Source of the DNA: Paenirhizobium cremeum
GTDB taxonomy: Bacteria > Pseudomonadota > Alphaproteobacteria > Rhizobiales > Rhizobiaceae
DNA: 64,000 nucleotides
Reading direction: 5' to 3'
NCBI RefSeq assembly: GCF_022884085.1
Contig: NZ_JAGGCS010000011.1
Span: 2,576 to 66,575, forward strand
A program made the translations under genes and the position numbers. Below, in pieces: positions 47,006-56,579 of the stretch. The notes beneath the pieces were generated by a model. That model was not told the DNA's origin and did no database searches. It saw only the letters and a list, made by a program, of their open reading frames with translations. Positions within the stretch are counted from its first letter, which is position 1, and each line of letters begins with the position of its first letter.

Positions 47006-47575
47006 GGGCACGGTTCCTGCAACTCGAATACGCTGTTGTTCCGGGAAGCCCGCGAAGAGTTCGCGGCATAGATCGTCCGGCGGAAGCTTGAGCGGCTGCC
47101 CGCAACTTTCGCCTTCATGCACGGCGATGGATCAGGCCGATAGTGGCGGTCGTCAGGAGCGACCGGCCAATTCTGGAGGAAAGCTCGCAAGCTGCCGAAG
47201 GCCAATAGAACAACGCACCCGCTATCTTTCGTTTCAGGCTGGCGCATGTATCTTGGCATGGGCATTGTTGCTGGCTGCAACGTGTTTCCGTTCAAGTTTC
47301 TCAGCCCCAGATTGCTTTTCAGCTATGGCTATTTTGCGGGTCCGCGCGACTTCTCTTGCAATTTCGCAGTCATTATTCATTCAAAACGAAGGCCTCCGGA
47401 AAAGCCATTGGTTCCGTTTTGCACTCCAACTGGTAATACTATAGTCCGAGCCGCAGCGGATCATCAACCCCGATTTGCCGCACTGCACAATAAACCTGAC
47501 GCGGCCGGCGCGAACATCCCGGTATCGGCCACTTTGGAGGGTCGCCCGCCCGATATCGCTGCGGTAGCAATCCGC
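47006..47575. other. 570-base non-coding region upstream of the second polysaccharide operon
   Basis: No gene is supported on either strand. It is less GC-rich around 47280-47450 and contains a good minus-strand promoter candidate. Its size leaves room for regulator sites controlling the downstream polysaccharide genes. Confidence 0.5.
47438..47467 (-). promoter_or_regulatory. candidate promoter of the second polysaccharide operon
   Basis: On the minus strand TTGATG (47467-47462) is followed by TATAGT (47443-47438) with an 18-base spacer. It points toward the glycosyltransferase gene starting at 47005, leaving a leader of roughly 430 bases. Confidence 0.5.
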
Positions 47576-48562
47576 CTAACCCAGCATGTTGGACGAAGAG
47601 TGCCACCGCCAGGCCGTGCTGATGATGTCCTCGAGGGAGGAGTGGGGCTCCCAGCCGAGAACTTCACGCGCCTTTTCGTTGTTGGCAACGAGCGCCGGCG
47701 AGTCGCCTTCGCGGCGATCGACATAATCGACGGGGAAGCTCCGCCCCGAGACGTCTTCGATCGTCTGCAGCAGTTCCTTTACCGTTGTGCCGGTTCCGGT
47801 GCCGAGGTTGAGGGCCACGGAAGGCCCGCCGTCGAGCAGGTATTGCAGTGCCCGTACATGGGCGTCGGCAAGGTCCAGCACGTGAATGTAGTCGCGTACG
47901 CAGGTGCCGTCGCGTGTTTCGTAATCGCTTCCGAACACCTTGAAGCCTGCCCGACGACCGAGCGCGGCTTCGATCGCAAGCGGGATGGCATGGGTTTCCG
48001 GCGTGTGCCATTCGCCGATCCGACCTTCCGGATCGGCGCCGGCCGCATTGAAATACCTGAGAACCGCGGAACGCAGGCCGACATAGCTGTCATAATCAGA
48101 AAGCGCCTGTTCGATGATCCACTTGGTGCGGCCATAGGGGTTGATCGGTTGCTGGCGGTGGGTCTCGTCCATCGGAACTTGTTCCGGCAGGCCATAGGTC
48201 GCGCAGGTCGAAGAGAAAACGAAGGCTTTGACGCCAGCGGCCTGTGCCGCCGACAGAAGAGTCAGGGAGCCGATGACGTTGTTTTCGTAGAAGGATGGCG
48301 GGTCCTTGACGCTTTCGCCGACCTCGATCAGGGCGGCGAAATGCATGATAGCCGCGGGCTGATATTTTCTAAGCACTTCGTCGAGCCTTGCGCGGTCGCG
48401 GATGTCGCCTTTTTCGAGGGGACCCCATTTGACGAATTCCGCATGTCCGTTCGAAAGGTTGTCGTAGACAACAGGAAGAAAGCCTTTTTGGGAGAGTTGC
48501 AGGCAGGTATGCGAGCCGATGTAACCAGCGCCGCCGACGACCAGAACAGGCGTTTCCGTCAT
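47576..48562 (-). CDS. galE: UDP-glucose 4-epimerase
   Basis: A 328-aa extended short-chain epimerase interconverting UDP-glucose and UDP-galactose (called exoB in some rhizobia). It has the NAD loop VVGGAGYIGSHTCLQL, the catalytic FSSTCATYGLPEQ serine/threonine region and NPYGRTKWIIEQ with Tyr-x3-Lys. RYFNAAGADPEGRIGE is diagnostic. The ATG at 48562 has GGAG 11 bases upstream. It lies upstream of, but separated by a long gap from, the polysaccharide operon, to which it would supply UDP-galactose. Confidence 0.94.
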   Translation of the reverse strand: MTETPVLVVGGAGYIGSHTCLQLSQKGFLPVVYDNLSNGHAEFVKWGPLEKGDIRDRARLDEVLRKYQPAAIMHFAALIEVGESVKDPPSFYENNVIGSLTLLSAAQAAGVKAFVFSSTCATYGLPEQVPMDETHRQQPINPYGRTKWIIEQALSDYDSYVGLRSAVLRYFNAAGADPEGRIGEWHTPETHAIPLAIEAALGRRAGFKVFGSDYETRDGTCVRDYIHVLDLADAHVRALQYLLDGGPSVALNLGTGTGTTVKELLQTIEDVSGRSFPVDYVDRREGDSPALVANNEKAREVLGWEPHSSLEDIISTAWRWHSSSNMLG

Positions 48563-48619
48563 AAATAACCGGGCTCCGTTGCAGTGCACACTTTTCTAGG
48601 GACTGTATCGGGAAAAGAC

Positions 48620-48643
48620 AAGCCGGCAGTTTCCCGCCGGTTT
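48620..48643 (-). terminator. terminator downstream of ftsK
   Basis: An eight-bp stem (AAGCCGGC at 48620-48627 with GCCGGTTT at 48636-48643, one wobble pair) is followed on the minus strand by GTCTTTTC. It lies 77 bases after the ftsK stop. Confidence 0.55.
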
Positions 48644-48719
48644 TGCTTTCGACGCTTTGGTCGGATGCCGAATAGAGTGACGACAGGCCGCCCGTCGGCA
48701 CCTGTCGCCCGTTTCCCGT

Positions 48720-51455
48720 TCAGAAATCCGTGTCGGCGCCCGGAACTTCGGCGCTGTCGCGCCCACCAATGATGATCGACCTTTTGCCCACATGGTTGGC
48801 CGGGCCGACGAGGCCCTCCTGTTCCATGCGTTCGACCAGCGAGGCCGCCTTGTTATAGCCGATCGAAAGGCGACGCTGGATGTAGGATGTCGAGCACTTC
48901 TTGTCGCGCAGGACCACCTTGACCGCTTTTTCATAGAGGTCGCTTGCGTCCTCCTCGCCCATGGCCGATTTGTCGAAGACGGCACCGCCGTCGTCCGCCG
49001 TCTCTTCGACCTCATCGGCATCTTCGGTTACGGTGCCGAGATATTCGGGGCGGCCCTGTGTTTTCAGGTGAGCCACGACTTTCTCGACCTCCTCGTCCGA
49101 CACGAAGGGGCCGTGGACGCGGGCGATGCGTCCGCCACCCATCATGTGCAGCATGTCGCCCTGACCGAGCAGGTGTTCGGCACCCTGTTCGCCGAGAATG
49201 GTGCGGCTGTCGATCTTCGAGGTCACCTGGAAGGAGATGCGGGTCGGGAAATTTGCCTTGATGGTGCCGGTGATGACGTCGACCGAGGGACGCTGGGTCG
49301 CCATGATGAGATGGATGCCGGCGGCACGCGCCATCTGGGCGAGGCGCTGGATCGCACCTTCGATTTCCTTGCCGGCGACCATCATCAGGTCCGCCATCTC
49401 GTCGACGATGACGACGATGTATGGCATCGCGGCGAGATCCATTTCCTCCTGCTCGTAGACGGGTTCGCCCGTCGAACGGTCGAAACCGGTCTGGACGCTG
49501 CAGAGGATCGTCTCGCCCTTGGCGCGGGCCGAGGCGGCGCGCGCATTATAGCCGTCGATGTTGCGGACGCCGAGCCGCGACATCTTGCGGTAACGGTCTT
49601 CCATTTCGCGCACGGCCCATTTCAGCGCCATGACAGCCTTCTTCGGATCGGTCACGACAGGCGTCAGCAGATGCGGAATGCCGTCATAGACAGAGAGTTC
49701 CAGCATCTTGGGATCGACCATGATGAGGCGGCATTCTTCCGGGCGCAGGCGATAAAGCAGCGACAGGATCATGGTGTTGATGGCGACGGATTTACCCGAA
49801 CCGGTGGTGCCGGCGACCAGAAGGTGGGGCATCTTGGCGAGTTCGGCGATCACAGGCTCGCCGCCGATGGTTTTGCCGAGCGCCATGGCGAGTTTGAAAC
49901 GGGTTTCCGTGTAATCGCGGGACTCGATCAGTTCGCGCAGATAGACGGTTTCGCGAACGGGGTTCGGCAGTTCGATGCCGATGACATTGCGGCCGGGAAC
50001 GACTGCGACGCGCGCCGAGAGGGCCGACATGGAGCGGGCGATATCGTCGGAAAGACCGATGACGCGGGAGGATTTCACGCCTGGGGCCGGTTCGAATTCG
50101 TAGAGTGTCACGACCGGGCCGGGGCGGACGTCGATGATCTCGCCCTTGATGCCGAAATCTTCAAGGACGCTTTCCAGGAGGCCGGCGCTCTGCTCCAGCG
50201 CTTCGGGAGTCATGGTCGTCGTCTCCTGGAACCGGGGCTCCTGCAGAAGATCGATCGGCGGGAATTCGTATTCGCCCTCGGCAAGCGTCGACAACCGACG
50301 GAAGACCGGCTGGCTCGGCTGCTGCATGGGAACGGCTTCCACGGCCGTGCTCTCGGCCGGTGCATCCATCGCCGTTTCCTGACGGATTGCGGCTTCGGCG
50401 GCCTCTTCGCCGGTGGCGCAGGGTGTCGCGGCCGGATCGGCTTCACGCAGCCCGACTTCGCGATAGAGCGCGATGACCGACCAGTCCGGCGCCTGGAACG
50501 TCGGCAACGCTACGCCTGGCTGATTGGGGGCGGGTTGGGGGACGAGGCTCTGCGCCCTGACGACGGTTGCCTTCACGACTGGAGGCGTACGCGCCGGTGC
50601 AACTGCCATATGGTTCGGCTGCGCGACTTTGACGGGGCCCGGGGTTGGTGGCGCGACGCTGACCGGGCCAGCGCGAGGCGGTTCGATATCGTCTGCACTG
50701 CCGTCGAGGTTCATCGCCTCCCAGAAAATGTGATCCGAGAGATAGGCGGCATAGGCTGGCAGGGCCGGGGCGGCTGTGGACGGCAATGCGACACCTTTGC
50801 CAGGCTCCTGCGGCGCTATCGGAATGTTCGGCTGCGGCGGCGTGGCAATGACGGTGCCCGGTTTGGGCTCATGCATCGCGGGAGCCGGCGCTGTCGCCGG
50901 ACGTCCGGCTGCCGGAGTGGCGACTTGCTGCAGACCGGCCGATGCCGCCTCTTCCTGCTGGCGGGCGAGTTCGCGCCGGAGTTTGTAGGTGAGGGCGCGT
51001 GCGCCGGTGGCATCCGGCGGCTGGGGCAGCATGACGGAGAGCCCCGCGCGGCGTTCTTCACGAGGGGCGACAGGCTGTGGCGACGCTGCCTGCACGGTTA
51101 CAGGCGCTGGCGATGCCGGGATGACGACCGGAACCGATGCTGGCGTCGGCTCCGGAGCGGCCGCCGTCGGCACGGCGCTTTCCCTTGTTGTGCGACGTCC
51201 CAGGGCATTTTCGGGTGTCCGGGTGAAACGCACATTGGGGGCCATGGCAAAAGCGCTCTGCCAGATCGGCATTTCGGAACGCCCTTCGATCTCGCTGGCA
51301 GCGAGTTCGTCAGTGTGGCGGCCGTTTACTCTTGCGGGCAGCTTTTCCTCTGGCGCGGCCTCGATGCGACCGGCTGCGGACGGAGCCGGTTCGCGGGCCT
51401 TTTCTTCCCCTATGTTATTGTCGGAATTTAAGAAATTGGAGCGGGGGAGATGCAT
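48720..51455 (-). CDS. ftsK: FtsK/SpoIIIE-type DNA translocase without membrane domain
   Basis: A 911-aa motor. Residues 1-450 are charged, then proline/alanine-rich and unstructured, with no transmembrane helices. Then come the alpha/beta motor domains: Walker A GTTGSGKS at 549-556, [18 protein letters not shown], and Walker [16 protein letters not shown], followed by [13 protein letters not shown]. The C-terminal gamma winged helix ([18 protein letters not shown]) recognises KOPS-like sequences. Typical FtsK has four N-terminal helices; their absence suggests a soluble paralogue, as known in some rhizobia. The ATG at 51455 follows AGG weakly. Confidence 0.88.
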   Translation of the reverse strand: MHLPRSNFLNSDNNIGEEKAREPAPSAAGRIEAAPEEKLPARVNGRHTDELAASEIEGRSEMPIWQSAFAMAPNVRFTRTPENALGRRTTRESAVPTAAAPEPTPASVPVVIPASPAPVTVQAASPQPVAPREERRAGLSVMLPQPPDATGARALTYKLRRELARQQEEAASAGLQQVATPAAGRPATAPAPAMHEPKPGTVIATPPQPNIPIAPQEPGKGVALPSTAAPALPAYAAYLSDHIFWEAMNLDGSADDIEPPRAGPVSVAPPTPGPVKVAQPNHMAVAPARTPPVVKATVVRAQSLVPQPAPNQPGVALPTFQAPDWSVIALYREVGLREADPAATPCATGEEAAEAAIRQETAMDAPAESTAVEAVPMQQPSQPVFRRLSTLAEGEYEFPPIDLLQEPRFQETTTMTPEALEQSAGLLESVLEDFGIKGEIIDVRPGPVVTLYEFEPAPGVKSSRVIGLSDDIARSMSALSARVAVVPGRNVIGIELPNPVRETVYLRELIESRDYTETRFKLAMALGKTIGGEPVIAELAKMPHLLVAGTTGSGKSVAINTMILSLLYRLRPEECRLIMVDPKMLELSVYDGIPHLLTPVVTDPKKAVMALKWAVREMEDRYRKMSRLGVRNIDGYNARAASARAKGETILCSVQTGFDRSTGEPVYEQEEMDLAAMPYIVVIVDEMADLMMVAGKEIEGAIQRLAQMARAAGIHLIMATQRPSVDVITGTIKANFPTRISFQVTSKIDSRTILGEQGAEHLLGQGDMLHMMGGGRIARVHGPFVSDEEVEKVVAHLKTQGRPEYLGTVTEDADEVEETADDGGAVFDKSAMGEEDASDLYEKAVKVVLRDKKCSTSYIQRRLSIGYNKAASLVERMEQEGLVGPANHVGKRSIIIGGRDSAEVPGADTDF

Positions 51456-51722
51456 GGTAACCTGTACACTCGTTATACGCGGACAATTAACATCTCTTCT
51501 CAATAGAAAATAAACGTTAACCAGCCCTTGCCGAGGCAGGGGCCAGCTCCCCTTCCGGGACGCGCCGGGATGCTGCAAGTCATGATTTTCCGAGCAGCTT
51601 CAAGGCATCCCGCCCCGCTAAATTTTTTGTGGAATCCGCTTTTGAAGGCTTGTCGTCGCGCTGCGTGGATCAGCCGGCTCAATCCAGCCTGAATGCTCCG
51701 AGGTGGAACGTCCGGTCAAGCG

Positions 51723-52958
51723 CTAAGCGACGTTGCCGGCCGCTTGGGGGCGCAGTTGCACGATGTCCTGGTCGATCAGCGCCAGCGCGTGATCGAGATG
51801 ACCTTCGAAAACCAGGGCTCCCTCGTCAAATGCCACCGAGATCTCCGGCATGCCGGAAAACCGGACGATATGGGATTGAGACAAACCTTCCTCTATCCCC
51901 TGGCGCAACAGATCGTAATAGCGCGTGCCGGGGCCGGTGATGGTGATCGGCATGTGTTCATAGAGGCTTAGAAGCCGCGACAGGCCGTTGCCGAGCGCAA
52001 GGCCTGCCTGCCGGAAGGCATGCACGCTGCCGCGGTCGCCGCGGTGGGCAAGAGCTGCGATCTTGTCCACTTCCGAAAGGGGAACGAACTTTGCCGGCAG
52101 GGTATCCGTCGGCACCTCGAAGGCGGTCCGCAAAATGGCGTAGAAACCGGCATAGGCCTCAATGCAGCCCCGGCCTCCACATCGACACAGCGCGCCGTTC
52201 GCCTGGTGCAGCATATGCCCGAAATTCGGAGAGATGACATTATAGCTGCCGCTCGGCGATTGGGTCGCGACGCCCAGCCCTATGCTGTGGCCGAGGGACA
52301 GGGCGGCAAGTGCACGTGGGCCCGTTTGTCCCGACCTTTTGGCACGGCTCGCCAAAGCGCCTGCGACGAGTTGGGTTTCATTGGCGAGCAGGACCCGCCC
52401 ACTCCAGTCCGCCGCAAGCAGTGACCCGAAATCGATCCGTTCCGTTCCGAGCACTGGCGACCAGAGCAACAGCGGCCGTTCGGTGTCGACAAGGCCCTTG
52501 CTGCTGATGGAGATGGCCAGCACGGAAGACTGGGCGAGGTCCGCGCGGGTTACAGTTTTTTCCAGGCCGGACCTCAGAGCCATTGAGAAAGCCAAAGCGC
52601 CGCCCGATGTAACCCGGGACTCGGAGAATCGGTCGATCAGCCGGGCGGAATAATCCACGAGCGAATATTCCAGCGCATCCGAAGAAATGCTGACAACGAT
52701 GAGGTAGCCGCAATTACGGCGCGGTTCGAACAATACGCGCGGACGTCCTCGTCCGCCAACGGGTTGATGCTCGGATTTCACCAGGATCTCGGCGCGCTCG
52801 AGTTCCGCCGTGATGGCGGAGACGGTGGCGGAGGAGAGGCCGGTTGCCGCAGACAGTTCAGTATGGGCGAGCCGGCCGCCGCGCCTCAGCGCTGAAAGCA
52901 CGAGCGCGCTGTTTTGCCGACGGATGATTTCCGTGCTGCTGGATTTCGTCGGAAACAT
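51723..52958 (-). CDS. xylR: ROK family repressor, probably of xylose transport
   Basis: A 411-aa NagC/XylR-type ROK regulator. The N-terminal winged helix has RRQNSALVLSALRRGGRLAH and LSAATGLSSATVSAI. The ROK domain follows, with LSLGHSIGLGVA and the zinc-binding CRCGGRGCIEAYAG cysteine cluster. The ATG at 52958 is preferred to an ATG at 53027 because a GGAGG box precedes it. It is divergent from xylF, and a 21-base palindrome lies between them. The symbol rests on this context; the effector is not proven. Confidence 0.8.
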   Translation of the reverse strand: MFPTKSSSTEIIRRQNSALVLSALRRGGRLAHTELSAATGLSSATVSAITAELERAEILVKSEHQPVGGRGRPRVLFEPRRNCGYLIVVSISSDALEYSLVDYSARLIDRFSESRVTSGGALAFSMALRSGLEKTVTRADLAQSSVLAISISSKGLVDTERPLLLWSPVLGTERIDFGSLLAADWSGRVLLANETQLVAGALASRAKRSGQTGPRALAALSLGHSIGLGVATQSPSGSYNVISPNFGHMLHQANGALCRCGGRGCIEAYAGFYAILRTAFEVPTDTLPAKFVPLSEVDKIAALAHRGDRGSVHAFRQAGLALGNGLSRLLSLYEHMPITITGPGTRYYDLLRQGIEEGLSQSHIVRFSGMPEISVAFDEGALVFEGHLDHALALIDQDIVQLRPQAAGNVA

Positions 52959-53125
52959 GGACCTCCGTTCCTGCCAGTCCCGGATCTTGGAGGCGTGGCG
53001 AATATCCGCCACAACAACCGAAGGCATCCGCCTGTCAACCTGAAAAGCCGATGAGCCGCTTTTCCGCCGTTTGTGACCTGTGCAGGCCTGGTGTTGTCGG
53101 CGTCATTTCAGCGGAAATTGCCGTG

Positions 53126-53131
53126 TTGACA
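53126..53131 (+). promoter_or_regulatory. candidate -35 element of the xylF promoter
   Basis: TTGACA on the plus strand lies 24 bases before the 21-base palindrome. The -10 would fall at about 53149-53155 (CATCTAT), poorly conserved but next to the operator. Confidence 0.4.
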
Positions 53132-53154
53132 GTCCCGATGATCTCTGACATCTA

Positions 53155-53175
53155 TTTTCTCGACTGTCGAGAAAA
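53155..53175. promoter_or_regulatory. XylR-type operator, 21-bp palindrome
   Basis: TTTTCTCGAC and GTCGAGAAAA are perfect 10-bp arms around a central T. The site is between divergent xylR and xylF, just after the probable xylF promoter, and AT-rich palindromes of this length are typical for ROK repressors. Confidence 0.7.
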
Positions 53176-53255
53176 ATATTGGAGGCTCGACGGCGCAATC
53201 GTGGCAGCCGGCGGGAGCAGTGGATGCATCCGGTCGCCAACATCGGGAGGACATC

Positions 53256-54299
53256 ATGAAGTCTATTTTCAAGCTGATGGCAGGGGCTGCCATCATTGTT
53301 TCCTTGCACTCCGCCGCAGCCATGGCTGCGGATGTCGTTGTCGGCGTTTCCTGGTCGAACTTTCAGGAAGAACGCTGGAAGACCGACGAGGCCGCAATCA
53401 AGAAGGCTCTCGAGGCCGCCGGGGCGAAATACATTTCCGCTGACGCGCAGTCTTCGGCCGCCAAGCAGCTCACCGACGTCGAATCGCTGATCTCCCAGGG
53501 CGCCAATGCGCTGATCGTGCTTGCCCAGGATTCCGACGCCATCGGGCCCGCCATCGAGAAGGCTACCGCGGAAGGTATTCCGGTGGTCGGTTATGACCGT
53601 CTGATCGAGAATCCGGATGCCTTCTACATCACCTTCGACAACAAGGAAGTGGGCCGCCTGCAGGCGCGCGAGGTGTTCAAGGTGAAGCCCGAGGGCAATT
53701 ACGTCTTCATCAAGGGCTCGTCTTCCGATCCGAACGCCGACTTCCTCTTCGCAGGTCAGCAGGAAGTGCTGAAGGAAGCAATCGACGCCGGCAAGATCAA
53801 GAATGTCGGTGAAGCCTATACGGATGGCTGGAAGCCGGAAATCGCCCAGAAGAACATGGAGCAGTTCCTGACTGCGGCTGACAACAAGGTCGATGCAGTC
53901 GTCGCTTCGAACGACGGCACGGCCGGCGGCGCGATCGCTGCTCTGGAGGCTCAGGGTCTTGCCGGTTCCGTGCCGGTTTCCGGCCAGGACGCCGACAAGG
54001 CTGCCTTGAACCGTGTTGCGCTCGGCACGCAGACCGTTTCGGTGTGGAAAGACAGCCGCGAGCTTGGCAAGAATGCCGCCGAGATCGCGCTTCTTCTGGC
54101 GAGTGGCAAGACCATGGATGATGTGCCTGGTGTCATGACCTTCAACGGCGGTCCGAAGGGCGTCGCGATGAAGTCCGTCTTCCTTGCCCCGCTTCCGATC
54201 ACCAAGGACAACCTCAATGTCGTGATCGACGCCGGCTGGATCAGCAAGGCGGAAGCCTGCCAGGGCGTCAAGGCTGGTTCCGTCGCTGCCTGCAACTAA
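53256..54299 (+). CDS. xylF: D-xylose-binding periplasmic protein
   Basis: A 347-aa protein with a signal peptide ([19 protein letters not shown], then AMA) and a mature domain very similar in layout to E. coli Xyl[65 protein letters not shown] and [19 protein letters not shown], which include the ligand-contact Asp/Asn/Arg positions. The ATG at 53256 follows GGGAGG with five bases of spacing. It heads the xylFHG operon. Confidence 0.92.
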   Translation: MKSIFKLMAGAAIIVSLHSAAAMAADVVVGVSWSNFQEERWKTDEAAIKKALEAAGAKYISADAQSSAAKQLTDVESLISQGANALIVLAQDSDAIGPAIEKATAEGIPVVGYDRLIENPDAFYITFDNKEVGRLQAREVFKVKPEGNYVFIKGSSSDPNADFLFAGQQEVLKEAIDAGKIKNVGEAYTDGWKPEIAQKNMEQFLTAADNKVDAVVASNDGTAGGAIAALEAQGLAGSVPVSGQDADKAALNRVALGTQTVSVWKDSRELGKNAAEIALLLASGKTMDDVPGVMTFNGGPKGVAMKSVFLAPLPITKDNLNVVIDAGWISKAEACQGVKAGSVAACN

Positions 54300-54320
54300 G
54301 CAGGCGGGCCTATCAGTCCG

Positions 54321-54353
54321 GAATGCCGCAGCGGGGTTCCCGTTGCGGCATTC
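54321..54353 (+). terminator. intercistronic hairpin after xylF
   Basis: GAATGCCGCAGCGGG at 54321-54335 and CCCGTTGCGGCATTC at 54339-54353 form a 15-bp stem with one G-U pair and a three-base loop. It lies 22 bases after xylF and 70 before xylH. With no T-run it most likely protects the binding-protein message, or attenuates the permease genes, so that XylF is made in excess. Confidence 0.65.
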
Positions 54354-54423
54354 GTCGCGCGATCAGTAGACTATGAGGCAGGTTTTGCCAGCAATGAATG
54401 AAGAGTGGAGGGGCGGCAACGCA

Positions 54424-55737
54424 ATGGCCGGCATGATGCAGACCACAACATCCAAGAATGCGGGAGTGTCCAGCGGTGTGGCGATCGCCTCGTTCTTCAG
54501 GGCGACCGAAATCGACACACGCCTTCTCGGCATGGTCGGAGCTCTTCTCATCATCTGGGTGGGCTTCGAGATATTGACCGGCGGATTGTTCCTGACGCCC
54601 CGCAACCTTTGGAACCTTTCGGTGCAGACTTCATCGGTGGCGGTGATGGCGACCGGAATGGTTCTGGTCATCGTCACCCGTAACATCGACCTTTCCGTCG
54701 GTTCCATTCTCGGCTTTACCGGGATGATTATGGGCGTGCTGCAAGCCAAGCTTTTGCCCGGCATCCTCGGCTTCGATCATCCTGCCACATGGGTTCTGGC
54801 GCTGGCCGGAGGCATCGTGGTCGGCGGGCTGATCGGCATGTTCCACGGCGCGATCATAGCCTTCCTCAACGTACCGTCCTTCATCGTCACGCTCGGGGGG
54901 CTGCTGGTCTGGCGCGGTGCGACATGGTTTGTCACCAGCGGTCAGACGGTTGCACCCATGGATGCCAATTTCCGCCTGATGGGCGGCGGCACGGAAGGCT
55001 CCATCGGCTGGACCGCAAGCTGGGTCGTCGGTGTCATCGCCTGTATCGGTATCGTCGCCGGCATCATTCATTCGCGCCACCAGCGTAAGCGCTTCGGTTT
55101 TCCGCAAAGACCGCTCTGGGCGGAGTATTTTCTTTCGGCGCTCGGCTGCTTCATCGTTCTCGGCGCTGTCGCCGTCGCAAACAATTATTTCTGGCCGACG
55201 AATATCGCCCGTCGCTATGCCGACGCCAACGGCATTGCTTGGCCCGATGGTGGGCTGCTGATTTCCCACGGCGTTGCGGTTCCGGTTCTGATCGCCCTCG
55301 GTGTCGGTCTCATCATGACTTTCGTCGCCACCCGTCTGCGGTTCGGACGCTATGTTTTTGCGATCGGCGGCAATCCGGAAGCGGCTGAACTCGCCGGCAT
55401 CAAGACCCGTTGGGTCACCGTCCGCATTTTCGCGATCATGGGCATTCTCTGCGCCATTGCCGCAGCGATCTCGACCGCCCGCCTCAACGCCGCGACCAAT
55501 GCGCAAGGCGAACTCGACGAACTCTACACCATCGCTGCAGCCGTGATCGGCGGCACGTCCCTTGCCGGCGGCACCGGCACCATAGCCGGGGCAATGCTGG
55601 GGGCGCTGGTGATGCAGTCGCTTCAGTCCGGAATGGTGCTCCTCGGCATCGATACCCCCTTCCAGCGCATTGTCGTCGGCGTCGTCCTTGTTGTCGCCGT
55701 CTGGCTCGACACCGTCTATCGCGCCCGCGCAAAGTAA
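54424..55737 (+). CDS. xylH: xylose ABC importer permease
   Basis: A 437-aa CUT2-type permease with about ten or more hydrophobic segments. TGMVLVIVTRNIDLSVGSIL is the conserved CUT2 motif and VPSFIVTLGGLLVWRGATWF another. An extra segment (IHSRHQRKRFGFPQRPLW, then a hydrophobic stretch) marks XylH-type long permeases. AAVIGGTSLAGGTGTIAGAM is near the C-terminus. The ATG at 54424 is placed behind a GGAGG box; in-frame ATGs at 54394 and earlier are alternatives. Confidence 0.9.
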   Translation: MAGMMQTTTSKNAGVSSGVAIASFFRATEIDTRLLGMVGALLIIWVGFEILTGGLFLTPRNLWNLSVQTSSVAVMATGMVLVIVTRNIDLSVGSILGFTGMIMGVLQAKLLPGILGFDHPATWVLALAGGIVVGGLIGMFHGAIIAFLNVPSFIVTLGGLLVWRGATWFVTSGQTVAPMDANFRLMGGGTEGSIGWTASWVVGVIACIGIVAGIIHSRHQRKRFGFPQRPLWAEYFLSALGCFIVLGAVAVANNYFWPTNIARRYADANGIAWPDGGLLISHGVAVPVLIALGVGLIMTFVATRLRFGRYVFAIGGNPEAAELAGIKTRWVTVRIFAIMGILCAIAAAISTARLNAATNAQGELDELYTIAAAVIGGTSLAGGTGTIAGAMLGALVMQSLQSGMVLLGIDTPFQRIVVGVVLVVAVWLDTVYRARAK

Positions 55738-55752
55738 TCAGGAGTTTCCATC

Positions 55753-56535
55753 ATGACGGAGCAACGCACGCCCCTCGTGGAAATGAAGGACATTTCCATC
55801 TCCTTCGGTGGCATTCATGCCGTCGACAGGGCTTCTGTCGATCTCTATCCCGGTGAAGTCGTGGCCCTTCTCGGCCATAACGGCGCAGGCAAATCGACGC
55901 TGATCAAGATCCTCTCCGGCGCCTACAGACGTGATAGCGGCGATATCCTGATCAACGGCGAGCCGGCCGATATCCGCAATCCGCGTGACGCCAAGGCCTA
56001 TGGGATCGAGACGATCTACCAGACGCTTGCTGTTGCAGATAACGTGGATGCCGCCGCCAATCTCTATCTCGGTCGAGAACTGAAGACGCCCTGGGGCACG
56101 CTCGACGACGTTGCCATGGAGGCGAAGGCCCGAGAGGTAATGGGACGGCTCAATCCCAACTTCCGCCGCTTCAAGGAACCGGTAAAGGCGCTTTCCGGCG
56201 GCCAGCGGCAATCGGTTGCGATCGCGCGAGCGATCCTGTTCGATGCCCGCATCCTCATCATGGACGAGCCGACCGCAGCGCTTGGGCCCCAGGAGACCGC
56301 ACAGGTCGGGGATCTCATCCGTCAGCTGAAGTCGGAGGGTATCGGCATCTTCCTCATCAGCCACGACATCCACGATGTCTTCGATCTCGCCGACCGGGTC
56401 TTTGTCATGAAGAATGGTCAGGTGGTCGGACATGCGCGTACGCAGGATGTGACCAAGGACGAAGTGCTCGGCATGATTATCATGGGCAAGTGCCCGCCCG
56501 GCGCGATTCCGGGACCGGGAGCGATGCGGGGCTGA
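55753..56535 (+). CDS. xylG: xylose ABC importer ATPase, single-domain form
   Basis: A 260-aa ATPase with Walker [10 protein letters not shown] at 41-49, signature [15 protein letters not shown], Walker [15 protein letters not shown] and the H-loop [11 protein letters not shown]. Classical XylG and RbsA have two fused ATPase domains of about 500 residues; here there is only one, and no second half follows, so the protein would have to work as a homodimer. This form also occurs in rhizobial fructose (FrcA-type) importers. It follows xylH by 15 bases behind AGGAG. Confidence 0.88.
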   Translation: MTEQRTPLVEMKDISISFGGIHAVDRASVDLYPGEVVALLGHNGAGKSTLIKILSGAYRRDSGDILINGEPADIRNPRDAKAYGIETIYQTLAVADNVDAAANLYLGRELKTPWGTLDDVAMEAKAREVMGRLNPNFRRFKEPVKALSGGQRQSVAIARAILFDARILIMDEPTAALGPQETAQVGDLIRQLKSEGIGIFLISHDIHDVFDLADRVFVMKNGQVVGHARTQDVTKDEVLGMIIMGKCPPGAIPGPGAMRG

Positions 56536-56542
56536 CGGCGCA

Positions 56543-56566
56543 TCTCCGGCGCAGAGGCGCCGGAGA
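56543..56566. terminator. terminator between xylG and the convergent regulator
   Basis: TCTCCGGCGC at 56543-56552 pairs perfectly with GCGCCGGAGA at 56557-56566 around an AGAG loop. It lies seven bases after the xylG stop and 14 before the end of the opposite gene, so it may serve both directions. Confidence 0.7.
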
Positions 56567-56579
56567 CCGGCCATGCCGG

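Noticed and set aside
47246-48568. 440-codon plus-strand frame over galE
   Set aside because: galE on the opposite strand is certain. The part of this frame outside galE lies in the promoter-bearing intergenic region and shows no domain.
48792-51431. 879-codon open frame on the plus strand
   Set aside because: It is antisense to the well-supported ftsK gene and consists of Arg/Gly/Asp-rich sequence typical of a GC-rich shadow, with no domain or ribosome binding site.
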